A stretch of DNA of 64,000 nt from Azorinus chamasolen (GCA_963576725.1 OY755238.1:25221834-25285833), one strand, 5' to 3'. Numbered from the stretch's first letter, positions 41,488 through 53,990 are shown. Numbers and translations: made by a program. Notes: generated by a model from the sequence alone, not told the origin.

Positions 41488-43452
41488 TCATTGTCTATAA
41501 CTGGTACGGTATACTCCGTGTCTATAACTGGTACGGTATATTCAGTGTCTATAACTGGTACGGTATACTCAGTGTCTATAACTGGTACGGTATACTCCGT
41601 GTCAATAACTGGTATGGTATACTCCGTGTCTATAACTGGTACGGTATACTCAGTGTCTATAACTGGTACGGTATATTCAGTGTCTATAACTGGTACGGTA
41701 TACTCAGTGTCTATAACTGGTACGGTATACTCCGTGTCTATAACTGGTACGGTATACTCAGTGTCTATAACATAACTGGTATGGTATACTCAGTGTCTAT
41801 AACTGGTACGGTATACTCAGTGTCTATAACTGGTACGGTATACTCAGTGTCTATAACTGGTATGCTATACTCAGTGTCTATAACCAGGTACGGTATACTG
41901 AACTGGGACGGTATATTCAGTGTCTATAACTGGTACGGTATACTCAGTGTCTATAACTGGTACGGTATACTCCGTGTCTATAACTGGTATGGTATACTCC
42001 GTGTCTATAACTGGTACGGTATACTCAGTGTCTATAACATAACTGGTACGGTATACTCAGTGTCTATAACTGGTACGGTATACTCAGTGTCTATAACTGG
42101 TACGGTATACTCCGTGTCTATAACATAACTGGTACGGTATACTCAGTGTATATAACTGGTACGGTATACTCAGTGTCTATAACTGGTACGGTATACTCCG
42201 TGTCAATAACTGGTATGGTATACTCCGTGTCTATAACTGGTACGGTATACTCAGTGTCTATAACATAACTGGTATGGTATACTCCGTGTCTATAACTGGT
42301 ATGGTATACTCAGTGTCTATAACTGGTCCGGTATATTCAGTGTCTATAACTGGTACGGTATACTCAGTGTCTATAACTAGAACGGTATACTCAGTGTCTA
42401 TAACTAGAACGGTATACCCAGTGTCTATAACTAGAACGGTGTACCGAGTGTCTATAACCAGGTACGGTATACTCAACTGGTACGGTATACTCAACTGGTA
42501 TGGTATACTCAGTGTCTATAACTGGCACGCTATACTCAGTGTCTATAACTGGCAAGGTATACTCCGTGTCTATAACTGGTATGGTATACTCCGTGTCTAT
42601 AACTGGTACGGTATACTCAGTGTCTATAACTGGTATGGTATACTCAGTGTCTATAACTGGTACGGTATACTCAGTGTCTACAGTTGGTACGGTATACTCG
42701 GTTTCTATTACTGATACGGTATACTCCGTGTCTATAACTGGTATGGTATACTCAGTGTCTATAACATAACTGGTACGGTATACTCAGTGTCTATAACTGG
42801 TACGGTATACTCAGTGTCTATAACTGGTATGGTATACTCCGTGTCTATAACTGGTATGGTATACTCCGTGCCTATAACTGGTACGGTATACTCAGTGTCT
42901 ATAACTAGAACGGTATACTCAGTGTCTATAACTAGAACGGTATACCCAGTGTCTATAACCAGGTACGGTATACTCAGTGTCTATAACTGGTATGGTATAC
43001 TCAGTGTCTATAACTGGTACGGTATACTCAGTGTCTACAGTTGGTACGGTATACTCGGTTTCTATTACTGGTACGGTATACTCCGTGTCTATAACTGGTA
43101 TGGTATACTCAGTGTCTATAACATAACTGGTACGGTATACTCAGTGTCTATAACTGGTACGGTATACTCAGTGTCTATAACTGGTATGGTATACTCCGTG
43201 TCTATAACTGGTATGGTATACTCCGTGCCTATAACTGGTACGGTATACTCAGTGTCTATAACTAGAACGGTATACTCAGTGTCTATAACTAGAACGGTAT
43301 ACCCAGTGTCTATAACCAGGTACGGTATACTCAACTGGTACGGTATACTCAGTGTCTATAACTGGCATGGTATACTCCGTGTCTATAACTGGTATGGTAT
43401 ACTCCGTGCCTATAACTGGTACGGTATACTCAGTGTCTATAACTGGTACGAT
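41488..43452. repeat. 27-bp tandem array, about 70 copies, with higher-order units
   Basis: Unit: GGTATACTCAGTGTCTATAA then CTGGTAC. ACATAACTGG indels and AACTAGAAC variants mark a larger period: about 200 bp from 42766 recur almost exactly from 43126, and the rare GTCTACAGTTGGTACGG at 42677 recurs near 43034, so recent blocks are about 360 bp long. Frames read TVYSVSITG; non-coding in my view. Confidence 0.93.
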
Positions 43453-43509
43453 TCATTTAATGTACAATAAGACTATGTTTACCTTACAGTGCGGGACACG
43501 AGTCACTAA

Positions 43510-43590
43510 TGTCCTATACAAACAGTGTAGACCCAGATGAGAGGGTCCCTAGAGGAGCCCTCTCGTCAGGGTCTGCACTGTCTGCCATAT
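43510..43590. mobile_element. A-type MITE core, AGAGGG variant
   Basis: CAAACAGTGTAGACCCAGATG, then apex AGGGTCCCTAGAGGAGCCC, then its inverse. The same variant occurs in the cores near 52050 and 63345. Confidence 0.65.
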
Positions 43591-43960
43591 TACATTTTCC
43601 TTCACCATATGCACCATATCTTATCGCAGTGAGCAGTGAGCAGTGCAAGTGAAGGTTGAGTCACGCATGCGTGTGATGAAGCATTTACAACTGCGGATGC
43701 TCTACAAAATTTGTGGACACGCCCAGATATGAAACATGACTGTGTGCAAGCACACACATCGCACACGTATGCACATCAGTTATGTTCCGAGGTACAGTCA
43801 ATATTTAGCTGGGATAGTTGTTTCAACTTTACAAAGACATTCCGGGGTTAACATTTCGAGGTAATGGAAAAATGTACCTCGGAAGTTCAAAGAACCTCGA
43901 TATGTTGCTGTGTATTTATATGTTAAACCTCGGAACGTATGTAGCGCAAACGCGCGCGCG
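43591..43960. other. unassigned stretch
   Basis: GTGAGCAGTGAGCAGTG short tandem at 43628. No exon supported. Confidence 0.35.
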
Positions 43961-44027
<67 letters not shown>

Positions 44028-44050
44028 ACACACACACACACACACACACA
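43961..44050. repeat. CA dinucleotide microsatellite
   Basis: About 43 CA units with one CCC interruption. Confidence 0.97.
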
Positions 44051-44132
44051 AAACCACCAAACTATGGACCAAACTCTTACCACACTGTGAAAAAATTTGT
44101 ATGCTTATTTTTACTACTTCCGGTTCGATTAA

Positions 44133-44361
44133 ACCTTTTACCCTTGACCCCTTTGAATATTCATGTAATAATGGCATTACAAATATTAATTAGAATACAA
44201 TGTAATTGCTGTAATAGTGCATGAACCCAGTGGCAGAAACTATAGAATCATATATTGTATCATAAGCAAACAGAACAGACCCTGATAAGACGGCTCAAGC
44301 CTATATGAGCCGTCCGATCTGGGTCAACACTGTTTGCAGATGCGTAGAAAGGTGTAAAGGG
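44133..44361. mobile_element. TTAA-A MITE, full length
   Basis: TTAA at 44129-44132 and 44362-44365. Left tip ACCTTTTACCCTTG, right AGGTGTAAAGGG. Core AAACAGAACAGACCCTGATA and inverse. Confidence 0.8.
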
Positions 44362-44499
44362 TTAAGAAAGTATTGAATCTAGTGTCAAACATTTTGGATC
44401 CTAATAATCTACTCGACATGTTGCCGGTAATTAATGTTGTTGGTTTATCAGATTGCCTCGAATGCTATAGTTAGCTGTAACAGCGTTGTTCATGTGGCA

Positions 44500-45000
44500 G
44501 ACTGTCAGACCGCGACACAGTGTCCAACAGGGTCGGTAAGTCATATAAACAGACTGCCAGGCCTTGACCCAGTGTCCCACAGGATCGGCAAATCGTATCG
44601 ACAGACTGCCAGGTCGTGACCCAGTGTCCCACAGGATCGGCAAATCGTATCGACAGACTGCCAGGTCGTGACCCAGTGTCCCACAGGATTGGTAAGTCGA
44701 CAATAAGTCGTAGCAACAGACTGTTAGGCCGTGACCAGTGATTGGTATCGAGAGTGACCCAGTGTCCCACAGGATCGGTAAGTCGTATCGACATATTTTC
44801 AGACGGTGACCCAGTGTCCCACAGGATCGGTAAGTCGTATCGACAGAAGGTCAAGCCGTGGCACAGTTTCCGACAGAGTCAATAAAGCGTATCAACTGAC
44901 TGTCTAGCCGTGATCCAGTGTCCCACAGAGTCGGTGAGTCATATCGACAGAATGTCATGCCGTGGGACAGTATCGCACAGAGTCGGGAAGTCGTATCCAA
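44500..45000. repeat. tandem repeat of about 55-60 bp, about 8 copies
   Basis: Units share GACTGCCAGGTCGTGACCC, AGTGTCCCACAGGATCGG and TAAGTCGTATCGACAG, with indels between copies. Confidence 0.85.
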
Positions 45001-45060
45001 AATTAGACAAATACAAGACCGTTCACTACACCTAACGTTTTCCTATGCAATCGTAACTAT

Positions 45061-45498
45061 AGTATAGCTTGTCTTAAGCGGCCATTCATTTAAACCCTTC
45101 GCTTGCTATTCACGTCAATATACCTACCTGTAAATAGTGAAGTTCCAGGTGAGAAGCTCCTGTAGGAGCTGTCTCATCAGGGTCTGCACTATTTACAAGT
45201 TTATTGTGCAACCAGTGCACTCCACAGCAGTGATTGCACAGCGAAATACTTGTACACAGTGAAGACATATGTAATTATACAATAGGGCATGGGTAAAGAA
45301 GGAGAAATGTATTTTAAAATTCAGCAATAGAAGGGTTAATGAACTTAGCAGTCTTAAAGGCATGTGGTTGCTTAATACAGTGCAAATGTAACATAGAAAA
45401 CTCTTATAGCTGCTTCCTGATTTACTTTTGACCTACAGTAATCTACCACCTGCCTTACAGACCCATAATTAAACCTCTTTTGGTGACAGATTCTACTG
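45061..45498. mobile_element. TA-C2 MITE interrupted by TTAA-G
   Basis: GCTTGTCTTAAGCGGCC at the left. After G it continues with CAGTCTTAAAGGCATGTGG, the core, and the right TIR GGTGACAGATTCTACTG. Confidence 0.72.
45095..45335. mobile_element. TTAA-G MITE nested in TA-C2
   Basis: TTAA at 45090-45093 and 45336-45339. CCCTTCGCTTGCTATTCACG to AGCAATAGAAGGG. Apex AGCTCCTGTAGGAGCT. Confidence 0.85.
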
Positions 45499-45759
45499 TA
45501 ATTGAATAATTTCTGGCGAACGCATGCCTGGTTTCGAGTTAGATAATTATCATACTTTCAGCAGCTTGTTTCCTGAAATACATTTAATTAACGTATATAC
45601 TATAATGCAGAGCAATAAAGCTCCAATAAGCCCATCTGTTTGAATCGTACACTAAACGTTTTGGAGAGCAACCGTGTGACTGGTAGCGGCTTATTTCTTG
45701 AAATAGATTAAATTAACCCATATACTATAATGCAGAGCAATAAAACTCATAACATCTTT

Positions 45760-45975
45760 TTCACGCTTTTGCAAACAGAGTAGACCGAGATCAGACACCT
45801 AATGTAGGAGTCATCTGCTCAGGGGTTCTCTGTTTGCTTATGAAATTATAAGATATCTAACTCTACAGTTTCTACCAATACACATAAGGTATGCCATTAT
45901 ACACATTCAGGTAATAAATATTCATGATGTCATTATATCCTTCATGGATGCTCTTCAGGGAAATGAATAACTCTT
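45760..45975. mobile_element. TTAA-A MITE, ends eroded
   Basis: GCAAACAGAGTAGACCGAGA, apex CACCTAATGTAGGAGTC, and right part AATATTCATGATGTCATTA. Confidence 0.62.
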
Positions 45976-46199
45976 TGGATTATCTCTGATCATCTGTAAT
46001 GTATTCATGCAGTTTGAATCCAGATCAAACGCCATAAATATTGGGTCTAATCCAAGGTCCAAACTACTAGTCACTTTACTTCTGCCATTGTTAAGTTATT
46101 ATTTTACGTAAACAATCAGTTGAAATTTAAGATGCAATTTTAAATTAGCATATCCGAGGCTCCCCGAGAAGGCATGGTTTCAGGACGAATAGCATTTAA

Positions 46200-46441
46200 C
46201 CCTTCGCTTGCTATTCACGTCAATATACCTACCTGTAAATAGTGAAGACCCAGATGAGACAGCTCATGCAGGAGCTGTCTCATCAGGGTATGCACTATTT
46301 ACAAGTTGATTGTGCAACCAGTGCACTCGACAGCAGTGAATGCACAGCGATATACTTGTACACAGTGAAGATATATGTAATTATACAACAGGACATTGGT
46401 GAAGAAGGAGAAATGTATTTTAAAATTCGGCAAGAGAAGGG
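46200..46441. mobile_element. TTAA-G MITE, full length
   Basis: TTAA at 46196-46199 and 46442-46445. Same orientation as 27633-27874. Apex AGCTCATGCAGGAGCT. Confidence 0.9.
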
Positions 46442-46522
46442 TTAATATGACTTCATCAACGATGGGGCCGGGTATGACAACGAGACAGAGTTCAAGTATT
46501 CGGTCCCAGGCGTATATTACTA

Positions 46523-46670
46523 TAGTGTTTAACCTACTTTTTTGGCCAATCACTATGCTGGAAATTTTGAATTTCTCCAAGATTAATTTCATATAGTGTT
46601 TAACCTACTTTTTGGGCCAATCACAATGCTGGAAATTTTGAATTTCTCCAAGATTAATTTCATATAGTCA
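46523..46670. repeat. 74-bp tandem duplication
   Basis: ATAGTGTTTAACCTACTTTT through CCAAGATTAATTTCAT occurs twice, with two or three differences. Confidence 0.9.
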
Positions 46671-46939
46671 GGCACTAATAGCTGACTTAGCGACTAAGTC
46701 GGCTGTCCCCAGCGCATGCGCGAGTACATCCTGTGACGTAGAGCGTTTAGCTCGTCCCACCATGTAACAGCGCGAGCGTCAATTACACATACATGTATAT
46801 GTTCTGTGTAGATACCAAGGCTAAGAAATGAGGTAAATTGATGCAACTCAAACATTTATTGGTAGACATGTACAGAGATTAGAAAACAAGAAAAAGCATT
46901 ATTAAAAACACCAAAAAGAAGACCCTATATAAAAAAAAA

Positions 46940-47345
46940 TTAGCGTGCCAGACAAGTGTATGCTAAATGCAGGACAAATGTAATGTAGAATGCTCCATTT
47001 GGAACTTTCCGAACTACCTTTGTCTGTAATAAGCAGCCACCTGTCTATAGAGATTTCATTGTTTTGCCGTTGAACGGCTACTGTACAACGATTGACTGTT
47101 AAACAAGTATAAATCCTATGGTCATTCCTGTCTTTTATCTCATTAGATGACACTGGTCCCTCGCCCCGGCCCTGAAATTATAAAATATGATAATATTAAC
47201 TGTAGGTTAATAACCTTTTCCTCCATAGCTTGTAGTATTGAAGACAGGTGGTTGCTTAAAACAGACTGAAATTAAAGCAGAATACTCCTTTAGGAGCATT
47301 CTGCTTTAATAATTTCTGACTGCTTTAAGCTACCGTCAGCTAGGA
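46940..47345. mobile_element. two eroded TA-C cores
   Basis: 46940-47060: GCTAAATGCAGGACAAATG with apex TGCTCCATTTGGAAC. 47235-47345: GCTTAAAACAGACTGAAAT with apex ACTCCTTTAGGAGCA and its inverse. The TIRs are gone in both. Confidence 0.6.
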
Positions 47346-48396
47346 TATAGGAATATTTCTTATGATGCATATTCCAGCGTTTAACTGAATTTTATTTCAA
47401 AGCATTTTATTGCATTTGCTTTCTTTTAAGAGCATAGCGCTTGAAACGTCGAGAGTGACTCAATGAAATATCTTACCTAATTCGGGGTTGAACAACTTTT
47501 GGGTCTGCACATTTAACAGTTGTGTTAGACTGCTATCTTGAAATGCATCGTCCATAATCAAAAACATGTCATGGTCTCAAAGGTCGAACGTCGGCTACCT
47601 TTCTGACATCTTTCTCAACGACTGACACATTTTTGCAACACACGGTTTATGCTGTTGTCCCTAGTAACGCACGCGACCAATTCCAGCTTCACTCCGCCCA
47701 CTTTACATCCTGTCCAAAAACTAGGCTAATCAGTTATACCTTGCTCGCTCGCTAACGCTCGCTGCGCTTCGGCATTTAAAATCATTAAATCCACACTTAA
47801 TAGACACTAACTAATACTTAGTGTCCATCTCGTCAAACGCCTCACTTCCTTAGTGGACTTTACGTATAGGTTAGAGCTTATACACTGCAGTCTTCGAAAA
47901 TAAGACGGCCGATAACGCGAGCGAAGCGAAGCGTTTTAGGCAGTCTTATTTTCGAAGACTGCAGTTTATAAGCTCTAACCGATTTAGTGATTGCCATACT
48001 TTTCATCAGGCTCAGTTTATAAGCCCCGCCCACTGAGCAGTGACAAACTTGTATATAGTCACGTGATTATGGTCCACCTAAAAAGCCACACTCGTTTATG
48101 CAAAATAACCAGAAACCCACCAATCAAACAAACGTCGTCTTTTTTAATATTCTCACGTGTTTATGTTTTGAAAATCCTACACAGTGAAACTTGTTTCGAG
48201 CCTTTTTTCTTGTAAACATTGCCTAATTTGGCTGTGCCACGTTATCAAATATTCCCCATCTGTGTGTAAAACATTTTTACACACTTTTCTGTAGCCCAAA
48301 TAATGGCCGACAACAATATATACGTATCCCCAATACTGTGAAAAAATAATTCTTGTGAAAGACGAACGCAAACTCGCAATGGATATTTAAATGATA
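47346..48396. other. unassigned; includes a 112-bp palindrome
   Basis: No exon is supported. AACGCGAGCG/CGCTCGC words recur at 47742-47775 and 47912-47932. Confidence 0.4.
47869..47980. repeat. palindrome with 38-bp arms
   Basis: GGTTAGAGCTTATACACTGC and onward to AAATAAGAC is inverted at 47943-47980 with a single mismatch. The 36-bp loop holds GCGAGCGAAGCGAAGCG. Possibly a MITE of a family not otherwise present here. Confidence 0.8.
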
Positions 48397-48611
48397 ACCC
48401 TTTACCTTATAGTAAGTGCTGATGCCTTTTGACCGCTTTGCAAGCTGAGAAGACCCAGATTAGACAGCTCCTATGTTGTCTGATCAGGATCTACTCGGTT
48501 TGCACAAATTTAAATCTTCGCTGCTACCGAAACCCCATATAAAAATACAGCTTATTATATTAAACATTCATTATTGGCAGAATATTGAAATAAGAATAAA
48601 CAGGTAAAGGC
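48397..48611. mobile_element. TTAA-A MITE, diverged
   Basis: CCCTTTACCTTATAGTAAG and AACAGGTAAAGGC then TTAA (48612-48615). Core AAGACCCAGATTAGACAG and TGTCTGATCAGGATC. Confidence 0.68.
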
Positions 48612-49268
48612 TTAAAAAGATTACAGGTTTGATCGTTAGCGTTTTGTTGAAAGAATTACAGTTTTAAATACAGGTTTTTCATATTTCCTGAACATTCGTC
48701 TTTTCAATAATCATGCTTCAACAGGTGGGATGTTTAGTGATTTATTTTTCCATTTTAGTCCACGACAGCCCAATTACTAGATCTATATGTCTGCCTCTCA
48801 GTTGTTTACATAGTCTTCCTCCCCACGTTTTACACACATGAAAACTTGTATACACTCGTTCGCGTGTCGATAACGTCACAAGTTAAAAACATAGCAACTC
48901 GTTTGTTTTTTTCTAGTCGTGGGCGGAGCTTTGTTGCACATGCGCACTGGAAGGTTCGTCTTCGAAAGTTAGAGTTTATGAGAATTAGAGTCTGAAAAAC
49001 ATGAAGAATGCGGCTCGCTGATTGGATGGAAAAGTAGGGCAATCACTAAAGACTGTTACATCTACAAGAATGATGAAATACGAACCAGAGCTATAACAAC
49101 CCTGGCGTCTGCGGCCACTAATAGTGTTTACACTCACTTGGCGGCCGGGGACAGGGTCTACCTTGGTCGCTGTACAAAAGCTTCCACCATGATTCAAGAG
49201 TCTTCATTTACTGGATTTTTGATAAAGGCCGACTGATACACTTGCATGTTATTGCATGTATTAACCTT
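48612..49268. other. unassigned stretch
   Basis: No exon or repeat match recognised. Confidence 0.35.
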
Positions 49269-49440
49269 AACGCTTTCCCTGTTGAATAATTATGCAAGAA
49301 ATAATTGCATCATACATAATTTTATATTTATTAGCTGAAATTCTGAAAAGGCAGGATGAAAACACGAGAGTATATCTGTTATAATTTCTAAGCAAACGGA
49401 GCAGACACTGATCAGCGAGCTCAAACAGGAACCATCATGT
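49269..49440. mobile_element. TTAA-A MITE, left half
   Basis: CTTTCCCTGTTGAATAATT after a TTAA-like motif; the core stops at CAGACACTGATCAGCGAGC where M sequence begins. Confidence 0.6.
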
Positions 49441-49800
49441 GATATGAGTATATGTTTCCACTCCTCAACTTCATTTTAGTTGTGTCAACTGCTTTAGCAG
49501 GGTGACCAGGAGCGTATGTAAAACCAAATGTAATATACGCACCGTGGCTATAGGCGTCCGCGGGCATGCCCCCACCCCACCTTGGAAAATTTAGAATTGT
49601 GTAGTTTTTAAAACATTGTGGTAAATACAGCACAGTGGTTTCAAAAGGTGACTTTACCAAGTTAACATGACAAGACAGGACGTTTATCAAAGTCTTCTCA
49701 ACTTAACCTTCGATTTTTGTTCCATTTTGGCCATAATAATGGTTTCACGTTTAAGAGTGATGCTACGCACGTGCATACGTGTGTATAGCTAGCTACGCCC
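49441..49800. repeat. M repeat with an F fragment
   Basis: The inverse of the 18100-18480 arrangement: AAATGTAATATACGCACCG, then an F-like piece (AAACATTGTGGTAAATACAG), then GTTCCATTTTGGCC. The repeat of the arrangement suggests M and F moved or were copied together. Confidence 0.5.
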
Positions 49801-49922
49801 CATGACGACAGTTAGGGATCATTTCTCCATCATCATCAATTCATGTTATATGATGCTTGTTGTCCTCATGCTTTCTTTATTATTCTTTGAGGTCACACGT
49901 ATATTCTTTTGAATGTTCTGAA

Positions 49923-51994
49923 CCCGTTACTCCATTGTATACGCCTTACTACGGTTCTGCAAGCAGAGTAGACCCAGATTAGACGGCTCCCATAGAAGCC
50001 GCCGTAACAGGGTCTGGTTTGTTTGCTAATGAAATAATATAGGTATGATTCTAATGTTTCTGCCATGGCCAAAAATTCCTGGGTTCATGCGTCATAATAA
50101 ACAAGAGGGGCCATGAGGCCCTGAAGCGCTCACCTGAGATAACCCCAGGGGTGGGGCCATTTTGACCACAAGAAATCATGTGTACAACCTTGGTAGAGAA
50201 CCACAAGGCAAAGCAGTATGCCATTAATTAAAGGTCTAAGCCTTATGGTTTCAGAGAAAAATAATATTTTATATTTTTCCAATGAAAAACTGATAAGCCC
50301 TGAGGCAGGGCAAAGTTTTGCCCAGTGCTCAGGGTCGTTACATACCAAATATCAAAGGTCTAGGCCTTACAGTTTCAGTAGATTTTAAAAGATTTTCCAA
50401 TGAAAAACTGATAAGCCCTTGGGCCGGGCCATTTTTGCCCCGGGGGTCATAATTTGAACATTATTTGTAGAGGACCATAAGATCATGCTACATACCAAAT
50501 ATCAAAGGTCTAGGCTTTACAGTTTCAGAGAAGAAGATTTTTAAAGATTTTCCTATGAAAAACTGATAAGTCCTTGGGCAGGGCCATTTTTGACCCAGGC
50601 ATAATAATTTGAACAATCTTTGTAGAGGACCATAAGATCATGCTACATACCAAATATCAAAGGTCTATGCCTTACAGTTTGAGAGAAGAAGATTTTTAAG
50701 GTATAGGCCTTACAGTTTGAGGGAAGAAGATTTTTAAAGATTTTCCTATGAAAAACTAATAAGCCCTTGGGTGGGGCCATTTTTGGCCCGGGGGTCATAA
50801 TTTGAACAATGTTTGAAGAGGACCATAAGATCATGCTACATACCAAATATCAAAGGTCTAGGCCTTACAGTTTGAGAGAAGACGATTTTTAAAGATTTTC
50901 CTATGAAATACTGATAAGCCCTTGGGCGGGGCCATGTTTGGCCCGGGGGTCATAATTTGAACAATATTTTTAGAGGATCATTAGATCATGCTACATGCCA
51001 AATATCAATGGTCTAGGCCTTACAGTTTCAGAGAAGAAGATTTTTAAAGATTTTCCAATGAAAAACTGATAAGCCCTTGGGCGGGGCCATTTTTGGCCCG
51101 GGGGTCATAATTCGAACAATCTTTGTAGAGGACCATAAGATCATGCTACATACCAAATATCAAAGGTCTAGGCCTTACAGTTTGAGAGAAGAAGATTTTT
51201 AAAGATTTTCCTATGAAAAACTAATAAGCCCTTGGGTGGGGCCATTTTTGGCCCGGGGGTCATAATTTGAACAATCTCTGTAGAGGACAATAAGATCATG
51301 CTACATACCAAATATCAAAGGTCTAGGCCTTACAGTTTGAGAGAAGAAGATTTTTAAAGATTTTCCTATGAAATACTGATAAGCCCTTGGGCGGGGCCAT
51401 TTTTGACCCGGGGATCATAATTTGAGCAATCTTTGTAGAGGACCATAAGATCATGCTACATACCAAATATCAAATGTCTAGGCTTTACTGTTTCAGAGAA
51501 GAAGATTTTTAAAGATTTAAAGATATTACCATATATGGAAAAAATGACCACGCCCTCTGGCGGCCATGTTTCTTGCCGGATCAAAATTCTTTTAACAATT
51601 TTTAAAGTCTATCGACTGAGAAACATTTTGGTGAAAACTATATTCAAATCGGACAAGTCATTCTGGAGAAGAAGATTTTTCTAGATATTGTGTACAGTTG
51701 CCATGGCAACAAGACCGATAGTCCCACCCACTATCTTTTAACAACTTTTGAAGCACCCACCCACAGTATGTATTTGACCAAGTTTGGTTACAATTGGGCA
51801 GTCGGTTTCAGAGAAGAAGTCGTTTGAAATTGTTGACGGACAGACAGACGGACAGACGTACAGACGGACGCAGGGGGTATCACAATAGTTCACCTTGAGC
51901 ACTTTGTGCTCTGGTGAGCTAAAAATAATTTATATATATATATATATATACATGACGTCATTATTTCTTACATAATTATTCATGGAGTAAAGGG
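49923..51994. mobile_element. TTAA-A MITE split by element L
   Basis: The left part starts CCCGTTACTCCATTGTATA with core GTAGACCCAGATTAGACGG. After L and a TA tract (51932-51951), the right part ATTTCTTACATAATTATTC and GAGTAAAGGG meets TTAA at 51995-51998. Confidence 0.75.
50101..51922 (-). mobile_element. 2HP element L, about nine 155-bp units
   Basis: Read on -, the 5' end is TTAGCTCACCAG with hairpin GAGCAC-AAA-GTGCTC (51897-51911), then a GTCC-type tract. Core units contain, on +, TTGGGCGGGGCCATTTTTGG, CATAATTTGAACAATC and CAAAGGTCTAGGCCTTACAG. The 3' end is hairpin GGGCC-TCAT-GGCCC then CCTCTTGT (50101-50121). Confidence 0.82.
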
Positions 51995-51998
51995 TTAA

Positions 51999-52206
51999 CC
52001 CTTTGAATGTGGGAAACAAGACTTACGGTAGTTGCAAACAAACAGTGCATGTCAAAATCATCAAGCTCCTCGAGGAGCCCTCTGATCAGGGTCTGCAAGG
52101 CTTATCCGCTCGCTTTGTATACCTCTGCATACTCAATGAACTCTTTTGGTAACAACACATATTGGACCATTGTACTAGATCTACAAAAAAATCAGCACTC
52201 ATAGGA
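51999..52206. mobile_element. A-type MITE, AGAGGG variant, sharing a TTAA
   Basis: Directly follows the TTAA of the preceding A MITE: CCCTTTGAATGTGGGAAAC. Core AGCTCCTCGAGGAGCCCTC with GATCAGGGTCTGC. Right end ACTCATAGGA then TTAA (52207-52210). Confidence 0.65.
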
Positions 52207-52335
52207 TTAATTTTGTAAGGTTATCATTTGTGCCTAAATACACAACAAGAGAATCGGTAGAACCGATGGATGCTCCTCAACTGCAGACAAATTATAAGTA
52301 TGAAAAATAACAAAGGGCAATAAAAGCGCCTTGAA

Positions 52336-53423
52336 AAAGACTTCGGAATCATTGGGAAACCCCTTGAGTGGATGACCTCCTATCTAAATGACCGCTATCA
52401 AATAGTGTCAGTAGATGGGGAGTTGTCCACCCCAGTTAATATGAAATATAGCGTGCCACAGGGATCGGTCCTTGGACCAAAAAACTACATCATGTACACA
52501 AAACCTGTCGGCTCAATCTGCAGAAACCATGGGCTAAAGCACCATTTTTATGCCGATGACTCGCAATTATACCTGTCCTTTAAGCCCAAAGACATTTCCT
52601 GTCAACAAGAAGCTTTATCACGAGTTGAGATCTGTCTCAACGAAATAGTCTCTTGGATGCACCAGAACATGCTGAAGCTCAATACTGACAAAACTGAGGT
52701 CATCCTGTTTCATGCAAAAAACACAGTAGTACCTGAAGACATTCATGTGCAAGTAGGCCCCTCTAAGATCAAACCGTCTTTGTGTATACAGAATCTCGGT
52801 ACATGGCTCGATTCACAAATGGATATGGTATCACACATCAAGTCGGTGTGTAGGTCTAGTTATGCACAGCTCCGACGAATAGGTCATATAAGAAAGTACC
52901 TCGCACCTGATGCTACCAAGACTCTCTGGTTACATCAAAAATAGACTACTGCAACTCATTGCTGCATGGAATTTCAAAAAACACACTGCAGAAACTTCAA
53001 AGAGTTCAAAACACAGCAGCCCGCATCATAACCAGGACTCCTCGATATGATCATATCACGCCTGTTTTGAGAGAACTTCATTGGCTTCCGGTTCAACATC
53101 GCATTGAATTCAAAATTCTGACACTTACGTATAAAGCCATGCACAATGAATCCGCCAAGTACATTGTCGACATGCTTGACGTGTATCGGCCCCGCAGAGA
53201 ATTAAGGTCAGCAAGTAGCTCCTTGTCGTTGGTTGTACCAAAAAGTCGTAAGGTAAAATACGGTGAGAGAAGTTTCATGAATGCAGCTCCAAAACTCTGG
53301 AATGCTCTGCCATCAGGCATTAGAGATGCAAGCTCACTGGCATGTTTCAAAAGATCTCTGAAAAGTGAAAACACATTTCTTCAACATATACTACTAGGAC
53401 AGTTTAGGAAAAGTAGCTTATAA
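52336..53423 (+). pseudogene. LINE reverse transcriptase, truncated and frameshifted
   Basis: The first frame runs from about 52336 to 52944 and has the RT motifs VPQGSVLGP (52453-52479) and YADD (52549-52560), then a thumb-like NTDKTEVILF. The frame breaks near 52925-52935, where KTLWLHQK then stop replaces what continues in another frame as [17 protein letters not shown]. The second frame runs to 53423 and carries [20 protein letters not shown] and [17 protein letters not shown], the usual C-terminus of CR1-like elements. The endonuclease domain and RT fingers are missing. Dead copy. Confidence 0.92.
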
Positions 53424-53492
53424 TCATCAATTCTCATACCTTACGATTCCTTTGCCGCCCTTGGGATATGCTGTAGGAATCAATCTCTCATT

Positions 53493-53990
53493 GACCGAAT
53501 AGATAATCATGTGGTTCCTACCGGTTAGTGATTTCATATTTATTGTATATCATATTTATTGTATATATATTGCTTATAATTCACCGACTTGGTATAAATA
53601 ATCATGTGGTTCCTACCAGTTGGTGATTTTATACTTATTGTATATTTATTGCATATCTTTCATTGACTGGGTGGATAATCATGTGGTTCCTACCGGTTAG
53701 TGGTTATACATTTATTGTATATCTATTCCATATCTTTCATTGACCGGGTGGATAATCATGTGGTTCCTACCGGTTAGTGATTTTATATTTATTGTATATA
53801 TATTGCATACATTTCATTGACTGGATGGACGATCATGCCGTTCCTTCCGGTTTATGATTTCATATCTATTGTATATCTTTTGTATATCCTTCACTGACCG
53901 TCCGGCTAGTGATTTTTATATTTATTGCATATCTATTGTAAATCTTTCATTGTCTGGATAGATAATCATGCGGTTCGTTCCGATTATTGA
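53493..53990 (+). repeat. 78-bp tandem units in the LINE 3' region
   Basis: Each unit has GATAATCATGTGGTTCCTAC, CGGTTAGTGATTTTATA and TTTATTGTATATATATTGC. Spacing is about 92, 79, 78, 77, 77 and 56 bp. Confidence 0.85.

Noticed and set aside
41491..43470. Long ORFs reading TVYSVSITG repeats on + and IDTEYTVPV on -
   Set aside because: By-products of a 27-bp unit with no stops. The frame shifts at each 9- or 10-bp indel.
43798..44177. ORFs through the CA repeat
   Set aside because: Low-complexity translation (THTHTH, CVCVCV).
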